From Deroplatys truncata (taxonomy: Eukaryota > Arthropoda > Insecta > Mantodea > Mantidae), in NCBI GenBank assembly GCA_030765065.1, contig CM060976.1, forward strand, positions 60,930,539-60,994,538: DNA of 64,000 bases, written 5' to 3'. Positions 14,950 through 26,348 of this stretch are shown piece by piece (position 1 is the stretch's first letter; each line of letters begins with the position of its first letter). Made by a program: the position numbers and the translations under genes. The notes under the pieces were generated by a model that searched no databases, was not told the origin of the DNA, and saw nothing but the letters and a program-made list of their open reading frames with translations.

Positions 14950-15541
14950 TATGCCCCACTAGAAACATAATTATAAATATTTATAACTTGTTTGGAAATT
15001 TTAAAATTGTGTTTTTAGTCTCCTAAATCTTGGAACACACGCTATCACTTTCACTTAACACTTCACACGCATTTAACACACGACATGTTTTACCCCTATC
15101 TCGCCACTACTTACTGGCTCTGGTTTAATTAATTTAGATATTAATCTGACATCACAAATTTTTTTTTATAGCAAATACTTTACCCTAAATTATTTAATGA
15201 CTGTTTCAAAATTGCTTACTTTCTTAAGTTGTTAACAAAAATTTATACATTTAAGATTTTTGTAATTGTTTAACATTTTTACCAAAATATTTACCCTTTA
15301 CATAAATATATTTACATCTCTTAAATCTAGGCACTGTTTCACATTTTCTGTTTGCAACATTTGTATTTGTTTTTAATTTTTTTTTTTATTATTATTTTTT
15401 TTTTTACCCATTTTTGTTGTTTTGTACTTTATTTTAACAATACTCTTGGAATTGTGTTTACGTACTTTTAATTTAATATCATATTAAGTTTCAATCTTTG
15501 CATTCTTAATTTTCAAATATTGTGAAAGTTACTAAAAATTT

Positions 15542-15544
<3 letters not shown>

Positions 15545-15580
<36 letters not shown>
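15545..15580. repeat. poly(T) tract of about 36 bases
   Basis: An uninterrupted run of T inside the LTR element, on the 3' side of its open frame. Read in the element's direction it is a poly(A) tract. It could be slippage or the trace of an adenylated insertion. Confidence 0.9.
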
Positions 15581-15587
<7 letters not shown>

Positions 15588-15701
15588 ATTTCTCTTTTCA
15601 AATGACATATATAAATATTTAGTTAACCCTCTTACTTTCCAATACATTTCTCTGCAAGTCATCTTTACCTATCCAGCATTTACTTTACATCTCATTGCTA
15701 T

Positions 15702-16628
15702 TTACCCTCCTGGATCAAATTGTGTGTGGCTAAACATTACTCGTAGCCGTAACCTAACCTTCAAATTTTTGTTAATGAATAACCTCTTGTATTCATATGA
15801 AATTTCGTCATATGTTAACATTTGAAAACAATCTAAAGTTTCTTGAACAACACATCTATTACCAACTTTTATTTTCAATTCTTCTACTATCTCTTTAATT
15901 TGAAAGTACTCTGACAAATCTGTACTAAATTGTACTGGACTGGAGTTTTCATTTTGAATATCTTGGTACAATTTCTTTCTTTGCATTATTGCCTCATTCT
16001 GTATTTCTGATATTTCCCCTCTGAAATTAACTTGCACCTGTATTAAATCTACATTCCTAACCTCTTTTATCTCTCTTAGCTCACTTGTCATATTACTCAC
16101 TTGACTTCTTAACTCTGTACACTCTACATTAACCTCACTTTTAGTATTAACCTCACTTTCTTTGTTATCTCTTTCCCTACTCATGTCTAGCATTTTCTTT
16201 GAAATTTCTCCTATCTCACTTGCTATTACTTCCTCCTTTTCATCTCTCATTTTTGGCATACAACTATCTAGCTTCGTAACTTTCTTTTCACTTTCTTCAC
16301 TGCTTTGATCTACTTTTTGCTCTAATATATCATTACTCCTACCAATATTTTCCCTAAATTCCCTATGATCTTTGTTTATAGCTTCTCTCAATTCCATATG
16401 ACTCTTTTGCATTTTCTCACTAATATTTCTCAACAATTCCATCATTTCCTTCATCATACCAGCATCAATAGTAATATTTCCTGCTATTCTATTCTTACTT
16501 TCTGCACTAACATTTTTTTTCTCTAATACTACATTGTTTGAGCCTTTTTTTGTAACCTGTATTGAATTACAGCTAACTGTTACATTATCTCCCTCCATAA
16601 TTATTTCTTCTGTATTATTAGTAGCCAT
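15702..16628 (-). CDS. Gag-like coiled-coil protein of the LTR element
   Basis: An intact 308-residue frame, the only long one in the element. Residues about 50-240 are charged and heptad-like (for example MMKEMMELLRNISEKMQ and ELREAINKDHREF), predicting a long coiled coil. The C-terminal 60 residues look more globular (EELKIKVGN, ECFQ-like DCFQML, YDEISYEYKRLF). I see no zinc knuckle, protease or polymerase motif. Similar coiled-coil N-terminal regions occur in Gag proteins of arthropod LTR elements, so I infer a Gag or Gag N-terminus used in particle assembly, with other functions supplied in trans. Start: the first ATG in frame, 5' of which lies a leader with the primer-site-like motif. 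The intact frame in a young element suggests it has been selected or is recent. It could instead be a protein of unknown role. Confidence 0.6.
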   Translation of the reverse strand: MATNNTEEIIMEGDNVTVSCNSIQVTKKGSNNVVLEKKNVSAESKNRIAGNITIDAGMMKEMMELLRNISEKMQKSHMELREAINKDHREFRENIGRSNDILEQKVDQSSEESEKKVTKLDSCMPKMRDEKEEVIASEIGEISKKMLDMSRERDNKESEVNTKSEVNVECTELRSQVSNMTSELREIKEVRNVDLIQVQVNFRGEISEIQNEAIMQRKKLYQDIQNENSSPVQFSTDLSEYFQIKEIVEELKIKVGNRCVVQETLDCFQMLTYDEISYEYKRLFINKNLKVRLRLRVMFSHTQFDPGG

Positions 16629-17015
16629 TGTTTTTGTTTTCTAAAAAAAAATTACGATACCTTTGTGATGCTTTCTGTTGCTGTAGCTTTGATGTCCAGC
16701 GTTCTGCCCCATTCTCCTAGATTTGTATGTCGCTTCTGCGTTGTGTTGTGATGAATCTACGTCGTCTTGTTGTTTTGTAGTTGAATTCCTTGTTGCATCG
16801 TAATCTCGGAATTACGATCGAAGTCTGTCGTCCCTGTTGTTTCTTGAATCTGCGTCTTGTAGATCATTTCACCGCTCCATTCATTCCTTCCTGGTTATGT
16901 TGATTCATTCCTGGTCGTGTTCCTTTCCTGGTTACTTCGCCTTCCTTTCCTGGTTATCTCGCCCCACGTTCTGGGTGCCAATTATGAAGTGGAATTTATG
17001 TTACATATTGTATGT

Positions 17016-17982
17016 TGCAAATAAATGTTTGTTTACATAACTTTAACTGCCCCACGTATGGGAACCAATTATGCGGCGGTATATGTTTCTTACGTAATAT
17101 TTATAGCGTAAGTTATGAGAAATTGTAGATCATATGTTGTGCTGCTTTACTTAACGCGTTGCCATGTTGTGACGTCACTCCTTTGTCTGGTTCGTAGCTC
17201 CCTCTGGCGTGGCAATTTGCATCAGTTTTGAAATAATTCACTTTAAATGTTCTCCGGCTAGCTGTTTAGGTCGACATTTAACTCTTGCAGGGTGTGAATC
17301 GGAAAGGAATCTTTTATCCAGAAATTATACTGACAAAGAAATTGGTTTTATAACTTTTATTGCCGAACACATTCACAAACACTTTTACAAATTAATCTGG
17401 ATACTTGCCAAACTGAAACTGTTTGTAATAACTTCTCACTTTTAACTCACGTACTTCGACTTTGTGTATATTTAACTGTATAATATTTTAGATTCTCGTA
17501 ATTCTGCTGCGCGTAACTTATGACGAAATGAAGGACTGACTGGCGACATGTAGTGTACTGAGAATTCCGTTGAACTGGGGAACACCCTACCTCGAACCTG
17601 GCTTATTTATAGGCTTGCCTCAAGATACGCCTAAAGATTATAAATGAACTGCTATTGGCTAATAAAATGCGCCAACATTAGCGTCTATTTTAATATCCAA
17701 TGAAAACCACTAATACATATTACTTTAGGAAATGTTCTAGAAGCTTCTATCGAAACCGCGCGAAATATTACGTAACTTCCTTGTTCCCGGTAATGATAAA
17801 CAACTCACCCCATTGCTGCATTATTGCGTTATTATTGACAGTTTCAGTAAAGCCGAATATTATTATTTACCAATAATAATTACAATTAATAAACCTCTGA
17901 AATCAATGTTACATAAAAATACATATTCATATTACTATCAATAATTACATCTGAGTAATTTGTGATACAAATTACCGTATCA
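17016..17982 (-). repeat. LTR of the 14-18 kb element (5' LTR on the minus strand)
   Basis: The second copy, almost identical to 13983-14949. Minus-strand TATA box at about 17602-17613. Its last 55 bp in the element direction hold the CCCATACGTGGGGC motif. Confidence 0.9.
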
Positions 17983-19509
17983 TCATCAATCTTTAGGATG
18001 AAGATTGTGCAGCTTTAGGATTTGATAGCTAAAATCATTCAGTGTAACTATGTAAACAAATCATTTATTTTCTTAAACTTGGTATATTTTAATTATTACC
18101 TGCTATTAAACTTATTTTGTCTTTCCCTCAGAAATATTCTGCAGAAGCCCTTCGCCCCATATTAAAAAGTATGAGTAATAGTTAAGCCAGAGTTAACGGG
18201 GTAATATGGTTGTAAAGATTCAGACTTAATAATACCTCTACCCAGGGGCATACACAGAGAGTGTGTGAGTTATACTTCATACCGTGGTCACTTTTAAGAT
18301 TTATCCATGTGAGGGGAATACTAACTAGATCACTCTACAGGGAATATTGTCTTATTGTCTAAATAAGGGATTTTATGGATCACCAACACCAACAACCAAC
18401 TTCTTAATTATTTATAGGACTAAAAGGCAAATAGGAGTACATAGAGACTAAGCTCCTAGCCAGCACTCTTAACAAGGTTACCAATATTGTAAAGAATCCT
18501 ACCAATATTGTAAAGAATTAACTTTTAAGTCAATAAGTCAGGTGTGTATATCTCTAGAATGGGGAGATTCACTTAGAAGTTCAATTTCACTTCACTTACA
18601 AGTACCATCTAGTACTAGCTACATGTGACTAAAGATGTGTAGATAGTAAAATGACCAGAGCAAGCCATTAAATCTATATTGCCAACCAACACATGATATG
18701 GTAATTTTTGAAAGAAGGGATTAATTTTGTTTTGAGTATATAGTATTTTTATTTACCTGTTTAGCAACAAGTACAATGTGATATACTAATTCTCTAAGTA
18801 TAGTTACCCAAAAGAATAATGGAGTGGATGTCACCAAGAAGGAGGAGTAAAGGATTACCACATAGCACATGGATTCAAGGAATTAGAAGGGCAGTGATGG
18901 TTTGGGAAATTGAAGATTTATGGTCCAACAGGCCTGAATGGAGAAAAGTGATAAGGATTTAAATACTGTAGTCTTGGGTGCCCGAAAAATGTTTGTACAT
19001 TGTATAACTGGATAGTGCTTCGACAGTACGTTTTAAGTATCTTAGAAGGGACTGAGGCCCACCCCTGCATATGCTCCTGCCCCTAACCACCAAAAGTTGT
19101 ACTTGTAAAAGTAAACATACTGCCACAGTTACAGCTTTCCACTAAAAGCCTGGATGAGTGTTTCTGTGGTTGCACTAGCAGGCTGTGGTTGAAAATTTTG
19201 AACTTCTAGAATTTTCAGTTTTAACTTGGAAAAGATTTACAATCTCATAGTTATCAGCTCATAAGAGAGTATCAGTGGAAAGTTTTTGCTCATTTAGCAA
19301 CACGTTCAATGTAATGAATATGAGTACAAGCCCAAGTAAACCTCTGTATGCTAATATCTCCACATTTCTCAATCTCTGAGCTTGCTTGCCTTTTATTTAT
19401 TTGTTAATTTATTTACTTGTATTTTGTAATGTTTTATCTTGAAATCAATCTGAAAAGCTTGATGAATGTACCCACTATGATTATAATGGCTACATTATCA
19501 CTTCTTTTT
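17983..19509. other. intron sequence; small tandem duplication near 18480
   Basis: Mostly unassigned. A 19-bp unit ACCAATATTGTAAAGAATC occurs twice in tandem at about 18479-18520. The stretch 18145-18230 is weakly similar to 13125-13300 (see the possible divergent LTR). Confidence 0.45.
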
Positions 19510-20280
19510 ACTTTCTCTACTACGTATAGTAAGTAGTATTCCACCAAAAAATTCGATACCGAGATTTCACCAGAAAGATACGTTTTGAGACCCCCTGAAT
19601 CCAAAAAAAGCATTTTTGGAAACATGTCCATGTGTGTGTCTGTGAACAGCATAACTCAGAAACGATCAGTCGGATAAACACCAAACTTGGTATTTAGGTT
19701 CAGTATCTTCCAGAGATACGACACAAAGGTTTTCAAGAAAATCCCCCCACCCCAGATTACCCTTTACATGGAACATTTTTTGAAAACTTTATTTCTCAAA
19801 AATGGCTCTTAACGATTTTGATTAAAATGTCACATGTTTAAGATATTTTCATGACAAATGAGATGTATATCTCGAATTTTCTGGGAATGTCTTCAAAAGT
19901 ATTCTTCATTGTTAACGACTTTTGCATAAATGGTAAACCATAAGAGATAGACAAAATTTTACTACAAAAAATGTAGATCGCGTTAAAATACACAATTTAT
20001 GTCATATACATTTTCTTGTTGAGTGAACCATTTTCAAGATATTGCTTGTTATTCCCTTAAATTTTCCAATACTTATACTTTGTCTCAAATGGGAATTTGT
20101 TATTCATTTTTTTTTTCCCCCTAGTAATGCAAAGAGAACTGCACATAGCAACCAGCTCTTAAAAGATTTGACTATCGCTTAAAGCCTACCAATTCCCCTT
20201 GCATCTACAAGAAAATTAGCAATAAGATGATTAACATGAAGCATATGGAGAATAATAGTTTGTACAAGAGTAGAGAAAGT
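19510..20280 (+). mobile_element. MITE family A, full-length copy
   Basis: About 770 bp bounded by ACTTTCTCTAC at the left and its exact complement GTAGAGAAAGT at the right. It has no coding capacity. Its internal blocks (ACAGCATAACTCAGAAACGA, a segment ending ATACGACACAAAGGTTTTCA, CCCTTTACATGGAA) recur in the copies at 25795-26314, 42990-44884, 48073-48856 and from 63451 on. The consistent ends and length across copies support a non-autonomous DNA transposon. I see no clear target duplication. Confidence 0.8.
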
Positions 20281-20833
20281 CATGTGAGTGTAACACATCA
20301 GATTTTTCAATAAGCATTATTTATCTGGTTACGGTTCCAGTTGAATATTAACTGAGAGTCAGTCCACTTTTTGTATTATGACCTTAGTTAACAGCTAACC
20401 GGGAGTTATTCTTAATTATGAACTAATTATGAACTTGAGTAGCGGTTGGGGTACTAACATGGAGGCAACCATACAAAAATGGATAACCTTCGGCCTCGAT
20501 TGGTAATCAATAGCAATTCCAAGACAAATATTGGAGCAATATTTATAATTGCAGGAAAGCCAAAATAAGTATACTTCGAAAGAATAACTTCCAGGTTGGG
20601 GCGAGATTGTCAAAGAAGAGAAGTTATAAGATTGTCGAAAGCTGCACTGGTTGCTTTAAAATACCTTCTAAAGTATACTTAGGTAAAGCTTGCTTATCAT
20701 TTTATTTTTTTCTCTCTTTTAAGGTGCATGGAATAATATTTACTTAAATATAATGCAACTGACATTAACCCAGTATTTACAAAAGTGTCCAATCGATTTT
20801 GTAAAAAATAAATTGAGTTTTATTTATGGATGC
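20281..20833. other. intron sequence, no recognised feature
   Basis: Nothing recognised between the MITE and the inverted SINE pair. Confidence 0.5.
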
Positions 20834-21107
20834 TCTTTAACTGCTATGGTCCTTAGGGTCCCATTCTATATTGGGCATGAAAGACCAGAAAGTTTGCTCG
20901 AGGCATCTATATCAGGCTTTGAGATTCTTTTGCGTTGCTGTATATCTACAACACTGGATCACCAGTTTTACTTTTCTTCCAAAGGAAGCCATGTTAAGGA
21001 TTTTTTCAGCCTTAAAATCCTTAGTATGGCTTTCTTTGGAAGGGAAGTAAAGCCAGTGGTTCCTGTATCGTAGATTTACGGCATGTAAAAGAACCTCAAG
21101 TCTGATA
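20834..21107. repeat. two SINE copies in head-to-head inversion (long hairpin)
   Basis: 20834-21007 matches the repeats at 42308 and 45076 (CCATTCTATATTGGGC, the AGGCTT-GAG-TTCTTTT block, TTCCAAAGGAAGCCATG). From 21014 the sequence turns round: 21014-21107 is the reverse complement of 20910-21007, with moderate mismatch, across a spacer of about 6 bp. The right arm is closer to the other copies in the window than the left arm is, so the two arms are separate copies of different age and not one fresh inversion. Confidence 0.85.
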
Positions 21108-21110
21108 ACC

Positions 21111-22180
21111 TATTTTGTAGGTAACCATTACAAACTATATTAATAGCGAAAAAACTTAACCTTATATTTCATAATGTCCTATTTTCTTACTAACCTGTAG
21201 GAACTTGAAGGCAAATAACCATATAGGGTAATACTTCAAAATCACTCAACATATTTCCATACTAATCTACACAAATATATTAACGGTGAAATCCTACGTA
21301 ACATAGGTTTTCCATGTTTTGTTTGTTTGGGGATTTTTTTCTAAAGGCATTTGTTAAGGTTAGTACTTTCACACAGCATATTAACAACAAAACCTATATA
21401 AGTGAATATTCTGAAATGTTTTAATCTACATTATTCCTTTCGTAGTGATGCCAAGGTGAAGGCCTCAGATGTTATTTATATAGTCATAATAGGAATAAGA
21501 TCTTGGAAAAAATAATTCGAGGAGATGGATGAGGAAATTGGGAAATGATTTAGGTTGTACTATAACTTTATTTTCTATCACACTTGTGCTCTATAGTAAT
21601 TTGTAGCTGCATCACAATTTCTTTCTGAGTTATGGCTCTCTATTTTTTTTTCTTCTTCTTTTTTTTTTTATCTCAACACACTTGACGAAACTGTTTCTTA
21701 AATGTAATTGGACAAAAATTTCAGTGTAGTGGACTAAGCCTTATGGCTAATATCTCCAAATCATCAAACACCTGGCAGAAATAAAATAAATAGGATACCT
21801 GTACATCAGGTAAACTATTTCATTCTTGCCCTGTTCAGTTTTGAAATGTTTTAAGAGCAACATTAATACAACAGTTGTTAGTGTATGCTAGAATCAAGAG
21901 GACTTTCAGCCTTCTCTGCTGCCAACGTGTTTCTGTATATGCAAAATCTATTTTTCCATTAACCTAAATTAACTATGGAGATGAAACCCTATATAACCTA
22001 ATACTGCAAAATGCCCTAACTCCTTTTCAAACTGCACTACACATATAGCTATACTATTTTATACTACCTTCCAGAACTATATTAACAGCATGTCATTCTT
22101 TAAAAATACTTAACCCTCTACTGCATTAATTATTTTGCTCTGCCTCTAATTCCTAAACCGGCTTTTATATCCCTTTCACT
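21111..22180. other. intron sequence, no recognised feature
   Basis: AT-rich with short T runs (21640-21670). No family signature seen. Confidence 0.5.
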
Positions 22181-22184
22181 GGCA

Positions 22185-22380
22185 CCACAACTGAAGCAAT
22201 TGTTAGAGCAATATGAAATGGACTGGCCATTCATTCAAACCCAAACGTTGCGAGTTCGAGTCCCAGTGATTGCAGTCAAATGTGCTTGTGGTAAAAGACA
22301 GAGGGCCCAAGTAAAACAACCAGTGTGATGCCACACTTGGATGCTGACAATGTTACATTTGACTGCAGTCAATGGATTTT
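22185..22380 (+). repeat. tRNA-derived SINE with box A and box B
   Basis: GAAGCAATTGTTAGAGCA (near 22192) resembles a pol III box A, and GCGAGTTCGAGTCCCAG (near 22249) holds a near-perfect box B, about 45 bases apart. The cloverleaf cannot be completed, so it is a tRNA-derived SINE head and not a tRNA gene. An inverted repeat (GCAGTCAAATGT near 22274 and ACATTTGACTGC near 22354) follows in the tail. Confidence 0.65.
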
Positions 22381-24059
22381 GCATCTTTATATTAAAAAAA
22401 AGTGGTTTTATTGAATAAATTTAATATTTTTACAATATAAAAAGCTATAAATAGCTTAATTTCATTGCTGAAGGTTAGTATACTATGAAATTAACAAAAA
22501 TACTGTTAATATATTTTAAAACTTTGCCTAAACATCATTGTTGCCAAATGGCAAAACGCTATGCAATTGAGGGTTAATCTATTTCAAATTGACTGCAAAC
22601 TTACTAATAGTATAAGCCTTAAAAATGTGTCACTACGTAACTTATACAAACGATAATATTAACAGCAAGTATGCTTCATTATGTTCCTAAATGCATCCAG
22701 CCTATTATCAAGCTATCAGATATTATCTATATTAATCATGAAAGCCCAGCACATTAATTTAATAAAAACTTTACATTTTACTATACACACAAATCAGTTC
22801 AAGATTCAAGAAAATTCATGCAAGTTAAAGAAAATTACAGCAGAAAGTTTATTTTGAAGATCTAATGCTACAATTTCCACCTAGGTATCATGAAATCATG
22901 TATGAAAATGTTTCCAACCATACCAAATTGTTGACAAACTCAAGGTTAACTAATGTACAGTTACCTAGTGTTCGTAATCTGGGGCACTCCGTTTAACCCA
23001 CAGCTAGCAATAACCACAGGTTAGCAAAGCTCAGCTTTTAACTGGAAATTGTAAAATTAAGCCCTTAGGCATATAACTTCCAGTGTTTATAATGCTGCAC
23101 TTTGTTCAAAGTATTTGTCTTTAAATTCATCCATGGAAGATCAGTTCATTCTGTAGTTTGCAAAACCTTAAAAGGCCTTTCTTATTTTACTTTACGTGCA
23201 TTCATTTCTAAAGGCAGAAGTAGAGTACACAACTGTTTTATCATTACATACAACTTTGTGGTACATAGATTTGGACATTCTGCTCAACAAAATCTACAGT
23301 CCTTTATTGTTTACTTCCCTTCTGCTCAATGGCAGACCATTAGAAAGGGTTGTGCAGGCTGCTGATGACATTTCAAAATCATGCAGTGACCAGTGTGCGT
23401 TTTCTCTCAGACAATATACTAAACATAGTTACAGATGCCTCACCAATGAAATGCTTGATGATATAGCCTCATTCATTATATGGTATCATATATTTTGTGT
23501 CCTGGATGTTTGCTATCCCCACAAAGGGTTGTAAATCAGCATGTACGAGGCATGTTGTATTGGTTTGACTTTATTTTCCCCCCATTAGAGAGACTATAAG
23601 AAACACCCTCTTTCAAAACTAGCTTGTTCACAACAATAGTATACTATTTTCAAGACCACAATGGACATCATAGATCAGCTCAGTGAAACCTTTAACAGGA
23701 TTGACACCACAGCCAGGGTTGCAAATTGTAGCACAATTTGGGGACATACAATAATTTGAATGTTTGTTCAAAGTATGATACATTGTACAATACCAACTAA
23801 ATATACAATATCCTGTTGTGTTTGTTACAATAGAGAATTGAAACAAATCTGACTCCTATCTAAATTTTTGCCCTCATGGTTTAATATCCATTCCTCGAAA
23901 GCATCCACCACATATTCCACAAAACCTCCTTCCCTTTTTCTCCCATTGGCAGTGTGCCTGGAATTGTTAATCTCAGTGAATACAGCACTGTCCAGAAAAT
24001 TGATCATCAGTGGAGAAAACTTGGAAAAAATTGACATTCTCTGCAAAATAAAGAACATG
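22381..24059. other. intron sequence; possible degenerate hAT interior
   Basis: Unassigned. It runs into the hAT C-terminal remnant that starts near 24060, so part of it may be the eroded body of the same element, but I could not confirm a conserved hAT block here. The open frame at 23196-23534 (112 residues) shows no motif I recognise. Confidence 0.35.
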
Positions 24060-24390
24060 TCTGAATTTGATAGCTTCTAGAGTGCTATTAAAGACCTGTA
24101 CAATGCTGATGGAGATAATGATTTGAAAGTATTTGCGGAATTCGCACTGGCAGTGATTTTGTTGCCCCATAGCAATGCTTCTTTTGAAAGAGTTTTTTTC
24201 TAAAGTGGGTCTAATACAAACTAAAATTTAGAAAAGACTGATTCTAGATACAATAAATGGGCTGATTCTGCCATCCAATTTGTGAAAGAATGTGGTGGGT
24301 CTAAAAATGTCCAAGTCACTGAGAAGATGTTAAATTCCATGACAATAAATTTGTATGCTGGTGCAGTAGTTCACAATGAAGAGGAGTAGA
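24060..24390 (+). pseudogene. hAT transposase C-terminal (dimerisation) fragment
   Basis: Frames here read FAEFALAVILLPHSNASFER, VFS, a stop, then VGLIQTKI and LDTINGLILPS. This is the hAT dimerisation signature (L-P-x-S-N-A-x-x-E-R-x-F-S followed by I-K-T-K and a T-V-N-G block). Stops occur after VFS and in the next segment. It belongs to a different hAT lineage from the element at 29030-32200. Confidence 0.75.
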
Positions 24391-24955
24391 TCAAGACATG
24401 TATGCTAATGCTGACTGTAGTAAGTACTATAAAAATGAACATTATTATCGTCAGCATTATTTTAGTATTATTACAGTTTATAATCACAAGAAGCAGTATC
24501 CAAGATAATGCCAAGTTCATTGTAAAATTTGCTGTGTTAACACAATGTTGAAACACATCATATAATTTCAGCTGCATGGATAGGAATGTTTTTGGATGTA
24601 ATTTCATTCCATCTTCAGCTGAAGGTCGATTGCAAGGCGTGTTCCTCTTGACCCCAGTATAAAGCGGAAGGAGATTCTGCTGCCCTCAGGTGTGACCAAT
24701 TACTACTCAGATCTATTTTTTCTGTTTTCTCTTGAATTGATAATACTGCCCTCTGGGGTGTAGATGGAGAACCCTTCTGTCTCTTCTCTTGTCTCCTATG
24801 AGCTGATTGGATGAATTGTAATCATGACATCAGGTGGTGGAATTTCAAAGTTCACAATGTCATTGTTATAAATAAATATTTTGTCCCAAATATCCAGTTG
24901 TGATAAGAGTTTTAATTAACTTCAGTAATTTTATTTCACAGCCTATCTCATGGTT
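24391..24955. other. probable terminal region of Penelope-like copy 2
   Basis: Includes a GC-richer block (24616-24800) with repeated CTGCCCTC-G/T-GG-GTG wording at about 24680 and 24750. Its place downstream of the Penelope-like protein remnant on the minus strand suggests element 3' sequence. I cannot define its end. Confidence 0.35.
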
Positions 24956-24959
24956 TGAT

Positions 24960-25790
24960 GTCCAAAAGTGATCAGCAAAAGGTGATTTATTTATTTGCTT
25001 TAATTTAATATTACTTTGATTTTCACTTGTACGAGTTTTCAGGTTTCTTTTTTTCTATCAATATAAATACCATCACAGTTGTTGCAATCCATCTGGTAAA
25101 TTATTAATTTTTATTTTATTTATCTACAGTGTTATTTATTGGTGTATTTAATAAATTTCTCAAATTGTTTGAACATAGTTGGGTGGTAAGTAAATTTTTC
25201 TAATCATATCATTTTTTGTATTTGAATTGTTCAGAGTACTGCTTGTATATTATGTTTATTCTTATATTTCTGTAGTAAACTGTTACTAAATTGTGGTTAA
25301 AATCCATTATCAATGGCTACATTGTTTATATATTGTAATTCATTAAATTCTTTCTTTGTAAGAGCTACATTCAACAACCTATGAATCAAACTGCGGAACA
25401 CTGCATGTTGATGAAAAATACAATTGTAATTATTATTTTGTATGTAATTATCCCTATGAGTAGATTTTCTATAAATTCCATATTTTAAACTATTATTATT
25501 GCTTCTTGTTGTTAAATTCAAAATAAGTAACATGTGATCTTTTTATTTTTCCATAGTAAATTTTATATTATCATCTTGTAATTTCAAGATGTTCAGAGCA
25601 GTGTCAGTGGGTTGCTGAGGAATAAGAGCAAACCCATCATCCACATATTTGAACCAAAATTTGAAGATTTCTGGTTGGGATGCAGTAATCTCTTTTTCCA
25701 AAAAAAAACTCCTCTAGAGATCCGCTAAGAGCAGGGATAAAGGATTGCCCATAGCAAGACCAACAAGAAAAGTTATTTGAAATAAACTAT
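24960..25790 (-). pseudogene. Penelope-like reverse transcriptase / GIY-YIG remnant, copy 2
   Basis: The minus strand reads GLAMGNPLSLLLADL, then FKYVDDGFALIPQQ with the YVDD catalytic pair at 25636-25647. A 78-residue frame follows (25297-25533) with YGIYRKSTHRDNYI and SLIHRLLNVALTKKEF, the thumb part of the RT. Further on, near 25060-25100, QMDCNNCDGIYID resembles the start of a GIY-YIG nuclease. Stops and frame changes separate these parts. This is a different lineage from the Penelope-like fragment at 10 kb, judging by the poor match of the shared nuclease part. The 5' side is cut off at about 25790, where the MITE copy begins. Confidence 0.78.
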
Positions 25791-25794
25791 GTTT

Positions 25795-26314
25795 TTTTTA
25801 AAGATATCTAGATTTTTTGTAAAGTGCGGTTTTGTCTATTAACATTTACCAGTTATGCAAGGTTATACAAAATCCCTTCTGAATGAAGAGGACTTCACAG
25901 GCTATTTCCAGAAAATGCAAAATGTACATTTTATTTGTCATGTAAATATCTTTAATATACCAATATTTTCAAAATTGTTACAGCCATTTTTTAGAAAATA
26001 AAAATTTTGAGTAATGTTCCATGTAAGGGGTAGTTTGAAGTGGGGGGATTTTCTTGAAAATCTTTGTCACATCTTTGAAAGGTACTGAACCTAAATACCA
26101 AGTTATTTATCTATCTTTTCGTTTTTGAGTTATGCTGTTCACACACACACACACACGCACACGCACACACATGCCCATTTTTCTAAAAATGCTTTTTTTT
26201 TTTAATTGGATTCAGAGGGCCTCAAAACATGTATTTCTGGTGAAACCTCGATATCAAATTTTTGGGTGTAATGCAATAACTTCTCCAAACTATTAGGCAC
26301 ATGGTAGAGAAAGT
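25795..26314 (-). mobile_element. MITE family A, 5'-truncated copy
   Basis: Ends with GTAGAGAAAGT at 26304-26314. Contains the reverse complements of the family blocks (TTCCATGTAAGGGGTAG, TGAGTTATGCTGTTCA). The other end is missing where it meets the Penelope-like remnant. A (CA)n run at 26140-26170 interrupts it. Confidence 0.7.
26137..26170. repeat. CA microsatellite
   Basis: ACACACACACACACGCACAC-type dinucleotide run inside the MITE copy. Confidence 0.85.
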
Positions 26315-26348
26315 AAAAAGAATATGAACTTTTTATATCAGTGATATA

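Larger units (their letters stand above)
13983..17982 (-). mobile_element. LTR retrotransposon, non-autonomous, with two nearly identical LTRs
   Basis: Two direct repeats of 967 bp (13983-14949 and 17016-17982) flank a 2.07-kb interior. Read on the minus strand each LTR begins TG and ends CA. By eye I noted only four substitutions between them, so the insertion looks recent. The interior has one long open frame (15702-16628), a purine-rich AGTGGGGC just before the 3' LTR (near 14953), and a primer-site-like TGGCACCCAGAACGTGGGGC (about 16962-16981) some 35 bp inside the 5' LTR. No reverse transcriptase, integrase or protease is present. The 4-bp flanks (ATGA, TCAT) do not match as a target duplication. 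Confidence 0.88.

Noticed and set aside
14176..17445. Two identical 78-residue open frames at 14176-14412 and 17209-17445
   Set aside because: They lie at the same position in both LTRs, contain the promoter-proximal region, and show no protein family signal. They are LTR sequence only.
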